Assembly: GCA_007571185.1 (NCBI GenBank) | Contig: RKRX01000034.1 | Span: 1-13,497 of the forward strand | Length of the DNA: 13,497 bases | Source: Oceanicaulis sp. | GTDB taxonomy: Bacteria; Pseudomonadota; Alphaproteobacteria; Caulobacterales; Maricaulaceae | Reading direction: 5' to 3' | In this document: piece by piece, positions 1-7,037 of the stretch | How positions within the stretch are numbered: the stretch's first letter is position 1 | How the letters are laid out: every line of letters begins with the position of its first letter | Notes under the pieces: generated by a model | The model's database searches: none | What the model was told of the DNA's origin: nothing | The model's input: the letters and a program-made list of their open reading frames with translations, nothing else | Made by a program: the position numbers and the translations under genes

Positions 1-2
1 AG

Positions 3-226
3 TTAATACCTAGTTGGATAGCCGTTCCTTTGTTTGACTTGATTTAAACGACTTGTAGCAGAATTGACCAATTTCTTTATAACACTGTTGTGAATATTGT
101 ACTAAACCTGGAGAAAGGCTTGAGGAAGTTTTGTTTCATTCTTTGGCTTCTCTTTTGTTTTTTTTCAATCTCATCCCAAATATGTTCGATCGGATTCAAG
201 TCCAGAGAGCATGATGTCTCTTTCAA
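3..226 (-). pseudogene. Tc1/mariner-superfamily transposase, C-terminal relic (frameshifted)
   Basis: Read on the minus strand, 226 down to 80 contains LDLNPIEHIWDEIEKK. This matches the conserved DLNPIEHxWDEL block around the last acidic residue of the DDE/D catalytic triad in Tc1/mariner (IS630-Tc1) transposases. In another frame, 95 down to 3 reads VIKKLVNSATSRLNQV, then NGYPTRY and a stop. This is the usual C-terminal tail of Tc1-like transposases (IxxLVxSMxxRLxxVxxxxGxxTxY). The two pieces are in the right order but in different frames, and an in-frame stop sits at 227-229, so the gene is dead. The catalytic core and N-terminal DNA-binding domain are not recognisable at higher coordinates. 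The tail motif is typical of animal and other eukaryotic Tc1 elements rather than bacterial IS630. The family call is fairly firm; the origin is inference. Confidence 0.7.
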
Positions 227-583
227 CTATTATGTTCCTATATGGGCTCGGACTTTACGGTCAGTGCCTATTTACTACTTAAGTTCAAATTTTTAACAGA
301 ATCAAATAAATTTGTTTTGTAAGCTATCACGATAAACTTAGTCTGTCATATTTTCATCAATAAATACAAGTTATGAGATTATAGATTTTTTCGAAAAATT
401 TCACTTTTCAATTTCTAATGATTCAATCTCTGATTTGAAACAATCTCAGGTTTTTGAAGGAACGTGGAATAGAACCCAACTCTTTTCAACATTGAAAATT
501 GCTTGTGAACTAGGCAAAGGAACCCTTTGTTGCTTTGCGCATGACGCTGATCCTATTTATATCATGACCCAGAAATGAGATGT

Positions 584-710
584 ACACCTCTAAAAGCTCC
601 TATTTCAGGTGAGCGGTTAATGTGGGACCACAGCCAAACCTTTGTTTTTCTAGCTTCCGGTTCTCGAAATGGATGAGTATTGAGCGCAGGTGTTAGGTTT
701 TTAGAGGTGT
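584..710. repeat. MITE-like unit with 12-bp perfect inverted ends
   Basis: ACACCTCTAAAA at 584-595 is repeated as its exact reverse complement at 699-710, enclosing about 100 bases with no gene. AGATGT lies directly outside the left arm (578-583) and again just outside the right arm (713-718 and 723-728), which could be a duplicated target. The interior carries the repeat shared with 12139-12175. A small non-autonomous transposon relic is the simplest reading, but no family is recognised. Confidence 0.4.
605..641 (+). repeat. Dispersed repeat, left copy (inverted relative to 12139-12175)
   Basis: These 37 bases match the reverse complement of 12139-12175 at 31 positions, with a 12-base exact core, GGTTAATGTGGG, at 615-626. 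The two copies are 11.5 kb apart, in opposite orientation, and both lie in gene-poor relic DNA flanking the conserved gene block. They could be ends of related insertion elements. Confidence 0.5.
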
Positions 711-730
711 CCAGATGTATCCAGATGTAT
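711..730. repeat. 10-bp tandem duplication
   Basis: CCAGATGTAT occurs twice back to back, immediately outside the right arm of the 584-710 unit. It may be a scar of insertion or excision, or simple slippage. Confidence 0.6.
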
Positions 731-804
731 TTGATAGATGAAGATTCTTGTTGTCTGTGATAGGCATGCTCAGAACAATACGATCAGAGTCTTGCTGGGC
801 TGAT

Positions 805-2145
805 TCACAACCTGATCAACCGGGCGATGTAAAAACCGTCCATACCGCCTTTATCCGGCCAGAAATCAGGACGAGTTCGGACGGTTCCGTCAGGTCTTAA
901 CGCTGTGTCCAGTCCGGCTAGTTCCGGGCGGTTCACCGAGTCAAGCCGAGCCTCAGGCGTACGCGCTAAGAAAGCCGCAATCTGGTCTTCCCCCTCTTCA
1001 GCTTCAAGCGAGCAGGTGCAATAGACCAACCGCCCGCCCGGTTTGAGTTGCCTGAAGCCTGCATCTAGAAGCCGGGTCTGGATCCGGGCTAGATTGGCGA
1101 TATCGCCAGGTTGTCTGGCCCAGGCGGCGTCGGGGCGGCGACGCAAGACGCCGGTGGCCGAACAGGGTGCGTCCAGCAAAATGGCATCGAGCGGTTCAGG
1201 CGCTGTCCAGTCCGCCGCATCAGCCGTGACAATTTTCGCCTGCAGTCCAGTTCGCTTTAGGTTATCGTCCAGCCGTTTCAGACGCTTGGGCGACGCATCC
1301 ACTGCGATTACAGAAGCGCCGCTAGCGGCCAGCTGAAGGGTCTTGCCGCCTGGCGCCGCGCACAAATCGGCCACATGCTCCCCCGCTTTGGGCGCCAGAA
1401 TTCGGCTTGGCAGGGCGGCGGCGACGTCCTGAACCCACCAGTCGCCTTTTGCAAAGCCAGGCAGGTCTTCCACAACCCCGATCCCGGGACGCCGGATCGT
1501 GCCGGTGCTGAGCACTTCCGCCCCGATTTCAGCGGCCAAGGCTGTTGCGTCAAAACCCGGTTTCGCTGTCAGATCCAGTGGCGGTGGACCGGAACGGGCA
1601 GAGGCCATGGCCCGGGCGACGGGTTCGCCATACGCCCTGACCCAACGCTTGGCCAGCCAAACCGGCAAGTCGTCCAGCGAATCAGAATTCAGGAACGCCT
1701 CCTTACCCTGATCCTCCACCCGGCGCAGGACCGCATTGGCGAGGTTCTTGAACCGGCGGGTGTCGGGATATTGATCCATCAAGCTCACCCAGGCGTTCAC
1801 CGCTGCATGGGCCGGGGTTTCGAGAATGAGCCGTTCAGCCGCCCCGCATTGCAGAACAAGATGGGCCCGTAACGCTCCATCATGAAGGGGTCTGTCGAGC
1901 ACCTGACAGAGCGCCGCATCCAGCGCCGCCGGACGGCGGATAACCGCCGAGGCGATGGCGCGCGAGAACGCGCGATCGCGTGGCTCCATGCGTGTCCAGT
2001 CCGCTCGACCGGCCAACGCTCCATCAAGGGGAATGGTTTTGGTCACCACCCCTTCCACCGCCGCCAGCGCCGTGGCGCGAGGAGCAAGGTTCATGGCGGA
2101 GATTTTCGAGCGCGATCGGGCGGGGTGTTTGCGCTGATCCATCAT
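805..2145 (-). CDS. rsmB: 16S rRNA (cytosine-967-C5)-methyltransferase RsmB
   Basis: SAM-dependent methyltransferase of the RsmB/Sun (NOL1/NOP2) family, which methylates C967 of 16S rRNA in the cytoplasm. Numbering from the ATG at 2145 (446 residues): the N-terminal third is a NusB-like RNA-binding domain. The Rossmann SAM site DLCAAPGGKT is at 261-270. DAPCSATG at 325-332 carries the release cysteine C328. VYCTCSL ends in the catalytic TC motif (C378). The C-terminus GGMDGFYIARL is the usual family ending, so the gene is complete at its 3' side although it abuts the AT-rich region. The start is uncertain: TTG 2166, ATG 2145 or 2142, or ATG 2094 (MNLAPRATAL). No strong Shine-Dalgarno separates them. 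The gene lies downstream of rlmN on the same strand with a 170-base gap, so co-transcription is possible. Confidence 0.95.
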   Translation of the reverse strand: MMDQRKHPARSRSKISAMNLAPRATALAAVEGVVTKTIPLDGALAGRADWTRMEPRDRAFSRAIASAVIRRPAALDAALCQVLDRPLHDGALRAHLVLQCGAAERLILETPAHAAVNAWVSLMDQYPDTRRFKNLANAVLRRVEDQGKEAFLNSDSLDDLPVWLAKRWVRAYGEPVARAMASARSGPPPLDLTAKPGFDATALAAEIGAEVLSTGTIRRPGIGVVEDLPGFAKGDWWVQDVAAALPSRILAPKAGEHVADLCAAPGGKTLQLAASGASVIAVDASPKRLKRLDDNLKRTGLQAKIVTADAADWTAPEPLDAILLDAPCSATGVLRRRPDAAWARQPGDIANLARIQTRLLDAGFRQLKPGGRLVYCTCSLEAEEGEDQIAAFLARTPEARLDSVNRPELAGLDTALRPDGTVRTRPDFWPDKGGMDGFYIARLIRL

Positions 2146-2314
2146 GACAGGCCGGTAACATGCCAAGTTCGGTCAAGAAAGCATAACCCGCACGCTTTTG
2201 CCCGCTTGGCCGGACTGTGATCGCGCAGGAGACCGCTTCGCGGCAAGGCGTCCGTCCTGCCCGTCCGATGAGGCGGCTGCGCTCTGGACCGGTCCCGAGG
2301 GTCGAAAGCTGTGG

Positions 2315-3502
2315 TCAGCCCCCGTCTTGCACAGCGGCCTCCGCCGCGTGCTTCAGGGCGTGGCGTGCGCTGGCCCGGATTTTCCGACTCTCGCTTTTCA
2401 GCTGACCGCAAGCGGCCAGAATGTCCCGGCCCCGGGGGGTGCGAATCGGGCTTGCATAACCGGCGCGATTGACCACTTCGGCGAAGGCCTCGATCTGATC
2501 CCAATCCGAACACTGATAGGCGCTGCCAGGCCAGGGGTTGAACGGGATCAGATTAATTTTGGATGGTATGTCGCGCAGAAGTTTGACGAGGTCGCGGGCT
2601 TCGGCCAGCGAATCATTGATGCCTTTGAGCATCACATACTCAAATGTCACACGCTTGGAGTTGGACAGACCGGGATAGGCGCGGATCGCATCCATAAGTT
2701 TGGCGATCGGGTATTTCCTGTTCAGCGGCACCAGCTCGTCGCGCAGAGAGTCGCGCGTCGCATGCAGGCTGATCGCCAACATGGCCTTGGTGCGGGCGCC
2801 CAGCTGTGGAATTTTTGGCGCTACGCCAGCGCTGGAGACTGTGATGCGCCGCCGCCCGACGCCGATCCCTTCATGATCAGAAATCACATCAATGGAATCT
2901 GACACGTGGTCCAGGTTATAGAGTGGTTCCCCCATGCCCATATAGACGATATTGGTGATCTGACGGTTCTCGTTGGAAGTCGGCCATTCACCTAGATCAT
3001 CACGTACGATCATGACTTGGGAAACAATCTCTGCAGCGGTCAGATTGCGCACTAGCGGTTGAGTGCCAGTGTGACAGAAGGTGCAGTTGAGCGTACAGCC
3101 CACCTGTGAGGATACGCACAGCGCTCCCGACTTGGCCACGGCCGGGATGAACACGGTCTCGACCTCGATCCCCGCACCCATGCGGATCAGGTATTTCCGG
3201 GCGCCGTCCTCACTGACCCGGCGCTCGATGATCTCAGGTCGTGCGAGCGTGAACCGGGTTTCGAGCTGCCGCCGCAAGTCCCTGGACACATTGGTCATTG
3301 CGTCAAACTCGGTGACGCCGTAGTGATATATCCAACGCCAGAGCTGCTCGGCGCGCATCCTAGCTTTCTGCTCCTCCACTAGGCCGTGCCTAACCAACGC
3401 ACTGCGCAATTGCGCGCGCGTTAGACCGACGAGTGAAACTAGACTGTCAGTGCTGGGCCAGATGCCAAAAGACAGGTCAAGCGTTTTCACGGGAGCGTTC
3501 AT
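2315..3502 (-). CDS. rlmN: Dual-specificity 23S rRNA A2503 / tRNA A37 C2-methyltransferase RlmN
   Basis: Radical SAM enzyme that makes 2-methyladenosine at A2503 of 23S rRNA and A37 of some tRNAs, aiding peptidyl-transferase fidelity. Numbering from the ATG at 3502 (395 residues): the radical-SAM cluster is CxxxCxxC at C136, C140 and C143. C129 in [11 protein letters not shown] and C365 in AACGQL are the two cysteines of the methyl-transfer mechanism. GMGEPLYN (189-196) is the GGEP-like SAM contact. SLHA (246-249) and FNPWPG (321-326) are family signatures. All key residues are present and length is normal. A GTG at 3538 would add 12 residues ([12 protein letters not shown]); the choice is open because neither start has a clear ribosome-binding site. 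Confidence 0.97.
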   Translation of the reverse strand: MNAPVKTLDLSFGIWPSTDSLVSLVGLTRAQLRSALVRHGLVEEQKARMRAEQLWRWIYHYGVTEFDAMTNVSRDLRRQLETRFTLARPEIIERRVSEDGARKYLIRMGAGIEVETVFIPAVAKSGALCVSSQVGCTLNCTFCHTGTQPLVRNLTAAEIVSQVMIVRDDLGEWPTSNENRQITNIVYMGMGEPLYNLDHVSDSIDVISDHEGIGVGRRRITVSSAGVAPKIPQLGARTKAMLAISLHATRDSLRDELVPLNRKYPIAKLMDAIRAYPGLSNSKRVTFEYVMLKGINDSLAEARDLVKLLRDIPSKINLIPFNPWPGSAYQCSDWDQIEAFAEVVNRAGYASPIRTPRGRDILAACGQLKSESRKIRASARHALKHAAEAAVQDGG

Positions 3503-3624
3503 GGGAGCATCATATACGTATAGTGGAAAGCTGAACACACCGCGACAGGCGGGCTGAGTTCAACCACCATGTGAAGATGTAACAGCTCGTGTTTTTGACA
3601 CCTTTTGACGTGACCATAACTCAC

Positions 3625-4125
3625 CTAATCACATATCTGTTTGATGTGCTGAAGCGCGGCTGTCACTCCGCGCAGTGAGAAAGTATAGGATGTGGCCGTT
3701 CCCCGGGTGCTTGTCGCCTCGACTCGCATGGTCGAACCCCTGCGCATGGACTGCACCAGCTGATTGTCCTCAGACGGCGTTTCCAAGAAGCCTTCCTGCC
3801 CGGACACGAACATTTTGAACCTGTCGGAGTCTACATGCGCCCGCGGCGGGCTGTCAGAACGCAGCGGGTAACCGGCCCGAAAACTCGGTTGCTCTTCAGA
3901 GTCGCCGGAGCGCCAGCTGGCTATCAGGAAAAATACCTCTCCGTGGTTCACATTGGCGGGCAATGATTGTGTGGGGCGGCTGATCGTGTAGCAGACGCGG
4001 CTTTCTGCTGAACCATGGGTGAACACGCGCCAGTCCCCGTGATCGCCCTGATATTCGGGGTTTTGCGCCATGGCGCCGGTCACGGTGACGATATAAAACA
4101 GTACACTGGTGAGGAGAACACGCAT
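3625..4125 (-). CDS. Invasion-associated locus B (IalB) family secreted protein
   Basis: A 166-residue protein of the IalB family (PF06776), common in Alphaproteobacteria. The ATG at 4125 is chosen because it is followed at once by a signal peptide: MRVLL, a hydrophobic run to about residue 20, then GAMAQ as a likely cleavage site. GGAAC lies upstream as a modest ribosome-binding site. The frame is open for 85 more codons upstream, but these lack coding character. The mature part has GDWRVF, a Cys-Tyr pair (SRVCYTISRP), the GYPLRSD stretch, F..F.SGQEGFLE, the MRRGSTMRVEATSTRGT segment and a terminal cysteine (KQICD) that could pair with the first. It is probably periplasmic or outer-membrane associated. 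The name comes from Bartonella invasion; in free-living relatives the role is unknown. It is divergent from the ECF sigma gene. Confidence 0.85.
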   Translation of the reverse strand: MRVLLTSVLFYIVTVTGAMAQNPEYQGDHGDWRVFTHGSAESRVCYTISRPTQSLPANVNHGEVFFLIASWRSGDSEEQPSFRAGYPLRSDSPPRAHVDSDRFKMFVSGQEGFLETPSEDNQLVQSMRRGSTMRVEATSTRGTATSYTFSLRGVTAALQHIKQICD

Positions 4126-4201
4126 ATGAAGTTCCGTCCCATGGCTGTAAGCAGGCCCGTCACTGGTGCGATTGACACCACAGATGGTACTAAAGGGAAG
4201 T

Positions 4202-4230
4202 ATTAAAACGGTCTGGGAGAGTTTGTTCAA
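4202..4230 (-). promoter_or_regulatory. Predicted sigma-70 promoter for the ialB-family gene
   Basis: On the minus strand TTGAAC (4230-4225) is followed after exactly 17 bases by TTTAAT (4207-4202), each close to the -35 and -10 consensus. Transcription would start near 4195, giving a leader of about 70 bases before the ATG at 4125. The -35 box lies inside the left arm of the dyad at 4219-4260. Confidence 0.5.
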
Positions 4231-4260
4231 GGTGGAGGAGGCGGCTTGAAAAACAAACTC
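4219..4260. promoter_or_regulatory. Large dyad in the ialB/sigma divergent spacer (operator or hairpin)
   Basis: GAGTTTGTT (4219-4227) is the exact reverse complement of AACAAACTC (4252-4260). Inside it TTCAAG (4226-4231) pairs with CTTGAA (4245-4250), with three extra bases on the right side. The centre is purine-rich (GTGGAGGAGGCGG). The left arm covers the predicted -35 box of the ialB promoter, so a bound regulator would block it. As RNA it would form a bulged stem. There is no adjoining T-run to make it a terminator. Confidence 0.5.
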
Positions 4261-4304
4261 AAACGCTGTGTGATTGTTTCGGAAAATCTGACGATTGGTG
4301 AGCC

Positions 4305-4886
4305 GTGTCTGACGCCCCATTGCAAACCGGCATACGACCTGACCGCGACACGCTGACCGGGCTTGTGGAAGCCACTGCACGGCGCGACCGGCGGGCGTTT
4401 GCGGCGGTATTCAATTTTTATGCGCCACGGGTAAAAGCCTATCTGTTGCGTCTGAATGCGAGCAATACCCTAGCGGAAGAATTGACCCAGGAGATCATGC
4501 TCACGGTCTGGCGCAAGGCCGAACAGTTTGATCGAAGTCAGGCCTCGGCCTCCACCTGGATTTTCCGCATCGCTCGCAACCGGCGCATCGATGCCGCCCG
4601 CCAGGCCAATAAACCGGAGTTGGATGCAGATGATCCCGCCCTTCACCCGCCTGAACCGCTCGCCCCGGACGATGTTTTGCAGGCTGCTGAACGCGATGGC
4701 CATGTGCGGGAAGTCATGGCCGTTCTGCCCGAGGAACAGATGGCGCTGTTGCGGCTGGCCTTTTTTGACGGATTGTCACACCGAGATATTGCAGATAGGA
4801 CAGGCATGCCTTTGGGGACGGTAAAATCTCGGCTCAGGCTCGCCTTTGATAAACTCCGACGCGTGCTTGACTCTGAAAGCCCGTGA
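4305..4886 (+). CDS. ECF-family RNA polymerase sigma factor (ECF11/RpoE-ChrR type)
   Basis: A 193-residue group 4 sigma factor that directs RNA polymerase to stress promoters when freed from its anti-sigma factor. Region 2 runs from about residue 30 to 100 (FNFYAPRVKAYLL, AEELTQEIMLTVWRKA, ASTWIFRIARNRRID). Region 4 spans about 136-190 (VLPEEQMALLRLAFFDG, then the helix-turn-helix LSHRDIADRTGMPLGTVKSRLR). A short linker rich in Asp and Pro joins them. The start is GTG at 4305, with GGTGAG close upstream. The next gene encodes a ChrR-like protein, so it belongs by context with the Rhodobacter RpoE/ChrR singlet-oxygen pair (ECF11), though the regulon here is unknown. It is divergent from ialB. 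I could not identify a confident autoregulated ECF promoter upstream. Confidence 0.93.
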   Translation: MSDAPLQTGIRPDRDTLTGLVEATARRDRRAFAAVFNFYAPRVKAYLLRLNASNTLAEELTQEIMLTVWRKAEQFDRSQASASTWIFRIARNRRIDAARQANKPELDADDPALHPPEPLAPDDVLQAAERDGHVREVMAVLPEEQMALLRLAFFDGLSHRDIADRTGMPLGTVKSRLRLAFDKLRRVLDSESP

Positions 4887-4990
4887 ACAAAGTTTACCGG
4901 ATAGGAAGACGATGTCTTTTTCTCATTGATCCATGAGGGACTCGGTGGATACCGGCCTTGGTCGTTGTTGCACCTGTCGCCTATAGAGCC

Positions 4991-5674
4991 ATGACGAATC
5001 ATCTGCTCGAAGACGAGCTATACGCTGCTTACGCTTCCGGCGTCTTGTCGCCCCCTATGGTGCTTTTGATCGATGCTCAAGCGAGCATGGACGGCGGGGC
5101 TGCACGTCAGCGCGAAGACGCCGAAGCGGTCACGGGGTTGTTGCTGGAAAATCTCGGGCCTGCGCCCGTGAAAGCGGAGGCGCTGGCGGAGATATTCTCC
5201 ACTATTGACGCCGAAGCAACCCAATCAACCCAACCTGACTCCGTCCCCAAAGACGTCTCCTCTTGCCCCGCTGCACGAGCAGCCGGAAAGGCTATTGAAG
5301 AATTGCTTTGTTTGCCGTCCGTGGTGCGCGATCTGGCGCTGGATAAAGGGGGCTGGAGTTTTGCGGGTCCCGGTGTCCGCACCCTGGAACTCATGCATCA
5401 TGGTGACGCCAAGGCAGAGCTGATCCGGATGGAGCCCGGGCGCAGCGTGCCCCGGCACAGCCATAACAGCCAGGAATTCACCCTGGTGCTTGCTGGCGGA
5501 TTCAGCGATGGGCGCGACAGTTGTACCCTCGGAGACATCTGCGTGGTGGATCCGGGCGTCATCCACAAGCCGGTCGCCGATCCCGGCGAAGCCTGTATCG
5601 TACTGGCGGTGACAGATGGCCCGCCGAGCTTTACCGGCCCGCTGGGTTGGATCCAGCGCGTCCTGGGCCGTTGA
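4991..5674 (+). CDS. ChrR-like cupin anti-sigma factor lacking ZAS zinc ligands
   Basis: A 227-residue homologue of Rhodobacter ChrR, the anti-sigma factor that holds its ECF sigma factor inactive. The N-terminal anti-sigma domain (1 to about 80) keeps the ChrR pattern NHxxxDELxxAYASGxLS. The C-terminal cupin domain (about 110-215) has a full metal site: HSHNSQE (H156, H158, E162) and H192 in GVIHKPV. C202 (EACIVLAVTD) matches one of two ChrR C-terminal cysteines; the other is Val. In ChrR the anti-sigma domain binds zinc with one N-terminal His plus HxxxCxxC. Here that motif reads QASMDGGA (Q30, D34, A37), leaving only H4. ATG 4991 is chosen over an in-frame TTG at 4958 because homologous sequence starts there; its ribosome-binding site is weak. 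It lies 104 bases after the sigma gene, and ubiH follows 88 bases later. Confidence 0.88.
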   Translation: MTNHLLEDELYAAYASGVLSPPMVLLIDAQASMDGGAARQREDAEAVTGLLLENLGPAPVKAEALAEIFSTIDAEATQSTQPDSVPKDVSSCPAARAAGKAIEELLCLPSVVRDLALDKGGWSFAGPGVRTLELMHHGDAKAELIRMEPGRSVPRHSHNSQEFTLVLAGGFSDGRDSCTLGDICVVDPGVIHKPVADPGEACIVLAVTDGPPSFTGPLGWIQRVLGR

Positions 5675-5762
5675 ATACGCCGCTGCGGCCAATGTCGCAT
5701 ACCGACTCACGCTGAAGCCATCCGCCGCTTTCCTTTATCAAGCTGAACGCTATGTTCATCCC

Positions 5763-7037
5763 ATGATCAGAGAACCGATCTTTTCCGGCGATGTGGTGAT
5801 TTCCGGCGGCGGCATGACCGGTCTCACCCTTGGGCTGGCTCTACACCAGGCGGGACTTGCCGTTGCTGTGGCGGATGCTCAGCCCCTGTCGGACCAGGCC
5901 GCGCCGGAACATGACGGTCGTTCCTCTGCACTGGCTTGCACTTCCATGCGTATGCTTGACGCTGTGGGGGCAGGCGCGCATCTACGCCCCTACACCCAAT
6001 CAATCAAGGATATTCTGGTGGTGGATGGCCGCCCCTATGGCGGGCTGAAGCCGGGTGGTCCAGGTCCTGACCAATTGCATTTCGACCGGCGAGAACTCTC
6101 ACCTGGGGGCGAAGGCGAACCCCTGGGCTGCATGATAGAGAACCGTTGGGCCCGTGTGGCGCTGGCCAAGGCCGCCCAAGAGGCTGGTCTGATCGTGTTC
6201 GCTCCTGAGCGTGCTAGCCACATGATCGAAAATGCTGCTCCAGGGCGTGCTCATCTGGTTTTGGACAGTGGTGCGGTGCTTGAAGCAGCATTGATCGTGG
6301 CCTGTGACGGTCGATTCTCAAGTCTGCGCCAAAAAGCGGGCGTACGCACACTTGATCATGCCTATCATCAGAAGGCGATTGTGCTGACCGTGGAACATGA
6401 ACATCCCCATCAGGGTGTAGCCTATGAGTATTTCATGCCTGCCGGTCCGTTCGCCATCCTGCCTCTGCCTGGCAATCGCTCCAGCCTGGTCTGGTGCGAA
6501 AAACCGTTGTGCGCGGATGTACTCGGGAACATGGACGAAGCCGGTTTTCAGGATGCACTGGAAGCCCGGTTTGGCGATTTTCTAGGTTGGGTAAAACCCG
6601 CTAGCCCGCGCTGGGTTCATCCACTGACGCTGAAATTCTCCGAACGCTTCATCCATGAGCGACTGGCGCTTGTGGGCGATGCCGCGCGCGGCATCCACCC
6701 CATCGCAGGACAAGGGTTCAATCTGGGTGTCCGTGATTGTGCAGCTCTGACTGATGTCCTGGTGGACGTTAAACGTACCGGACTCGATCTGGGCGCAGAG
6801 GCGACGCTGCAGCGCTATGAACACTGGCGACGCACCGATTCAACCGCCATCGGGCTAGGCTCACACCTGCTCGCTCTGCTGTTCTCCAATGATTACAGTG
6901 TGATCCGCGCTGCGCGCGGTCTGGGGTTGTCACTGGTGGACAAGATCGGGTTGGCGCGTAAATTCTTCATGCGCACTGCAGGCGGCCATGTAGGCGATTT
7001 GCCATCGCTATTACGCGGAAAAACGTCGAACTTATAA
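5763..7037 (+). CDS. UbiH/UbiF-family FAD-dependent ubiquinone biosynthesis hydroxylase
   Basis: A 424-residue flavoprotein monooxygenase (PF01494, UbiH/UbiF/VisC/COQ6 family) that hydroxylates the aromatic ring of ubiquinone precursors at the inner membrane face. The FAD dinucleotide motif GGGMTG is at 15-20. A DG motif (CDGRFSSLRQKAG) sits mid-protein. The second FAD motif, VGDAARGIHPIAGQGFNLG, has its Asp at residue 306. The C-terminus GDLPSLLRG is typical of alphaproteobacterial members. ATG 5763 is chosen because the FAD fold begins right after it; the frame extends upstream to 5616, but that part overlaps chrR and has no homology. Which ring carbon is modified (UbiH, UbiF or UbiL-like) cannot be told from sequence alone. 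Its position behind sigma/chrR suggests it may belong to their regulon. Confidence 0.9.
   Translation: MIREPIFSGDVVISGGGMTGLTLGLALHQAGLAVAVADAQPLSDQAAPEHDGRSSALACTSMRMLDAVGAGAHLRPYTQSIKDILVVDGRPYGGLKPGGPGPDQLHFDRRELSPGGEGEPLGCMIENRWARVALAKAAQEAGLIVFAPERASHMIENAAPGRAHLVLDSGAVLEAALIVACDGRFSSLRQKAGVRTLDHAYHQKAIVLTVEHEHPHQGVAYEYFMPAGPFAILPLPGNRSSLVWCEKPLCADVLGNMDEAGFQDALEARFGDFLGWVKPASPRWVHPLTLKFSERFIHERLALVGDAARGIHPIAGQGFNLGVRDCAALTDVLVDVKRTGLDLGAEATLQRYEHWRRTDSTAIGLGSHLLALLFSNDYSVIRAARGLGLSLVDKIGLARKFFMRTAGGHVGDLPSLLRGKTSNL

Larger units (their letters stand above)
1..804. other. AT-rich gene-poor region with mobile-element relics
   Basis: About 800 bases precede the first intact gene. Base composition is strikingly AT-rich at the start (301-360 is roughly one quarter G+C by eye), rises through 400-780, and becomes GC-rich at the end of rsmB. 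I see no intact gene. The stretch holds a decayed Tc1/mariner transposase tail (3-226), an open frame without a start (342-578), a unit bounded by 12-bp inverted repeats (584-710), a copy of a roughly 37-bp repeat also present near 12150, and a short tandem repeat at 711-730. It is either an insertion-scarred spacer or foreign DNA joined to the bacterial core. Confidence 0.75.

Noticed and set aside
90..296. 68-codon plus-strand frame in the AT-rich left end
   Set aside because: It is antisense to the transposase relic and its content is explained by that relic.
1375..1872. 165-codon plus-strand frame inside rsmB
   Set aside because: It is antisense to the conserved methyltransferase motifs; composition-driven open frame only.
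3593..3610. Direct repeat TTTTGAC x2 with 10-base period upstream of rlmN
   Set aside because: Helical-phase spacing is suggestive, but seven bases twice is easily chance and no promoter aligns with it.
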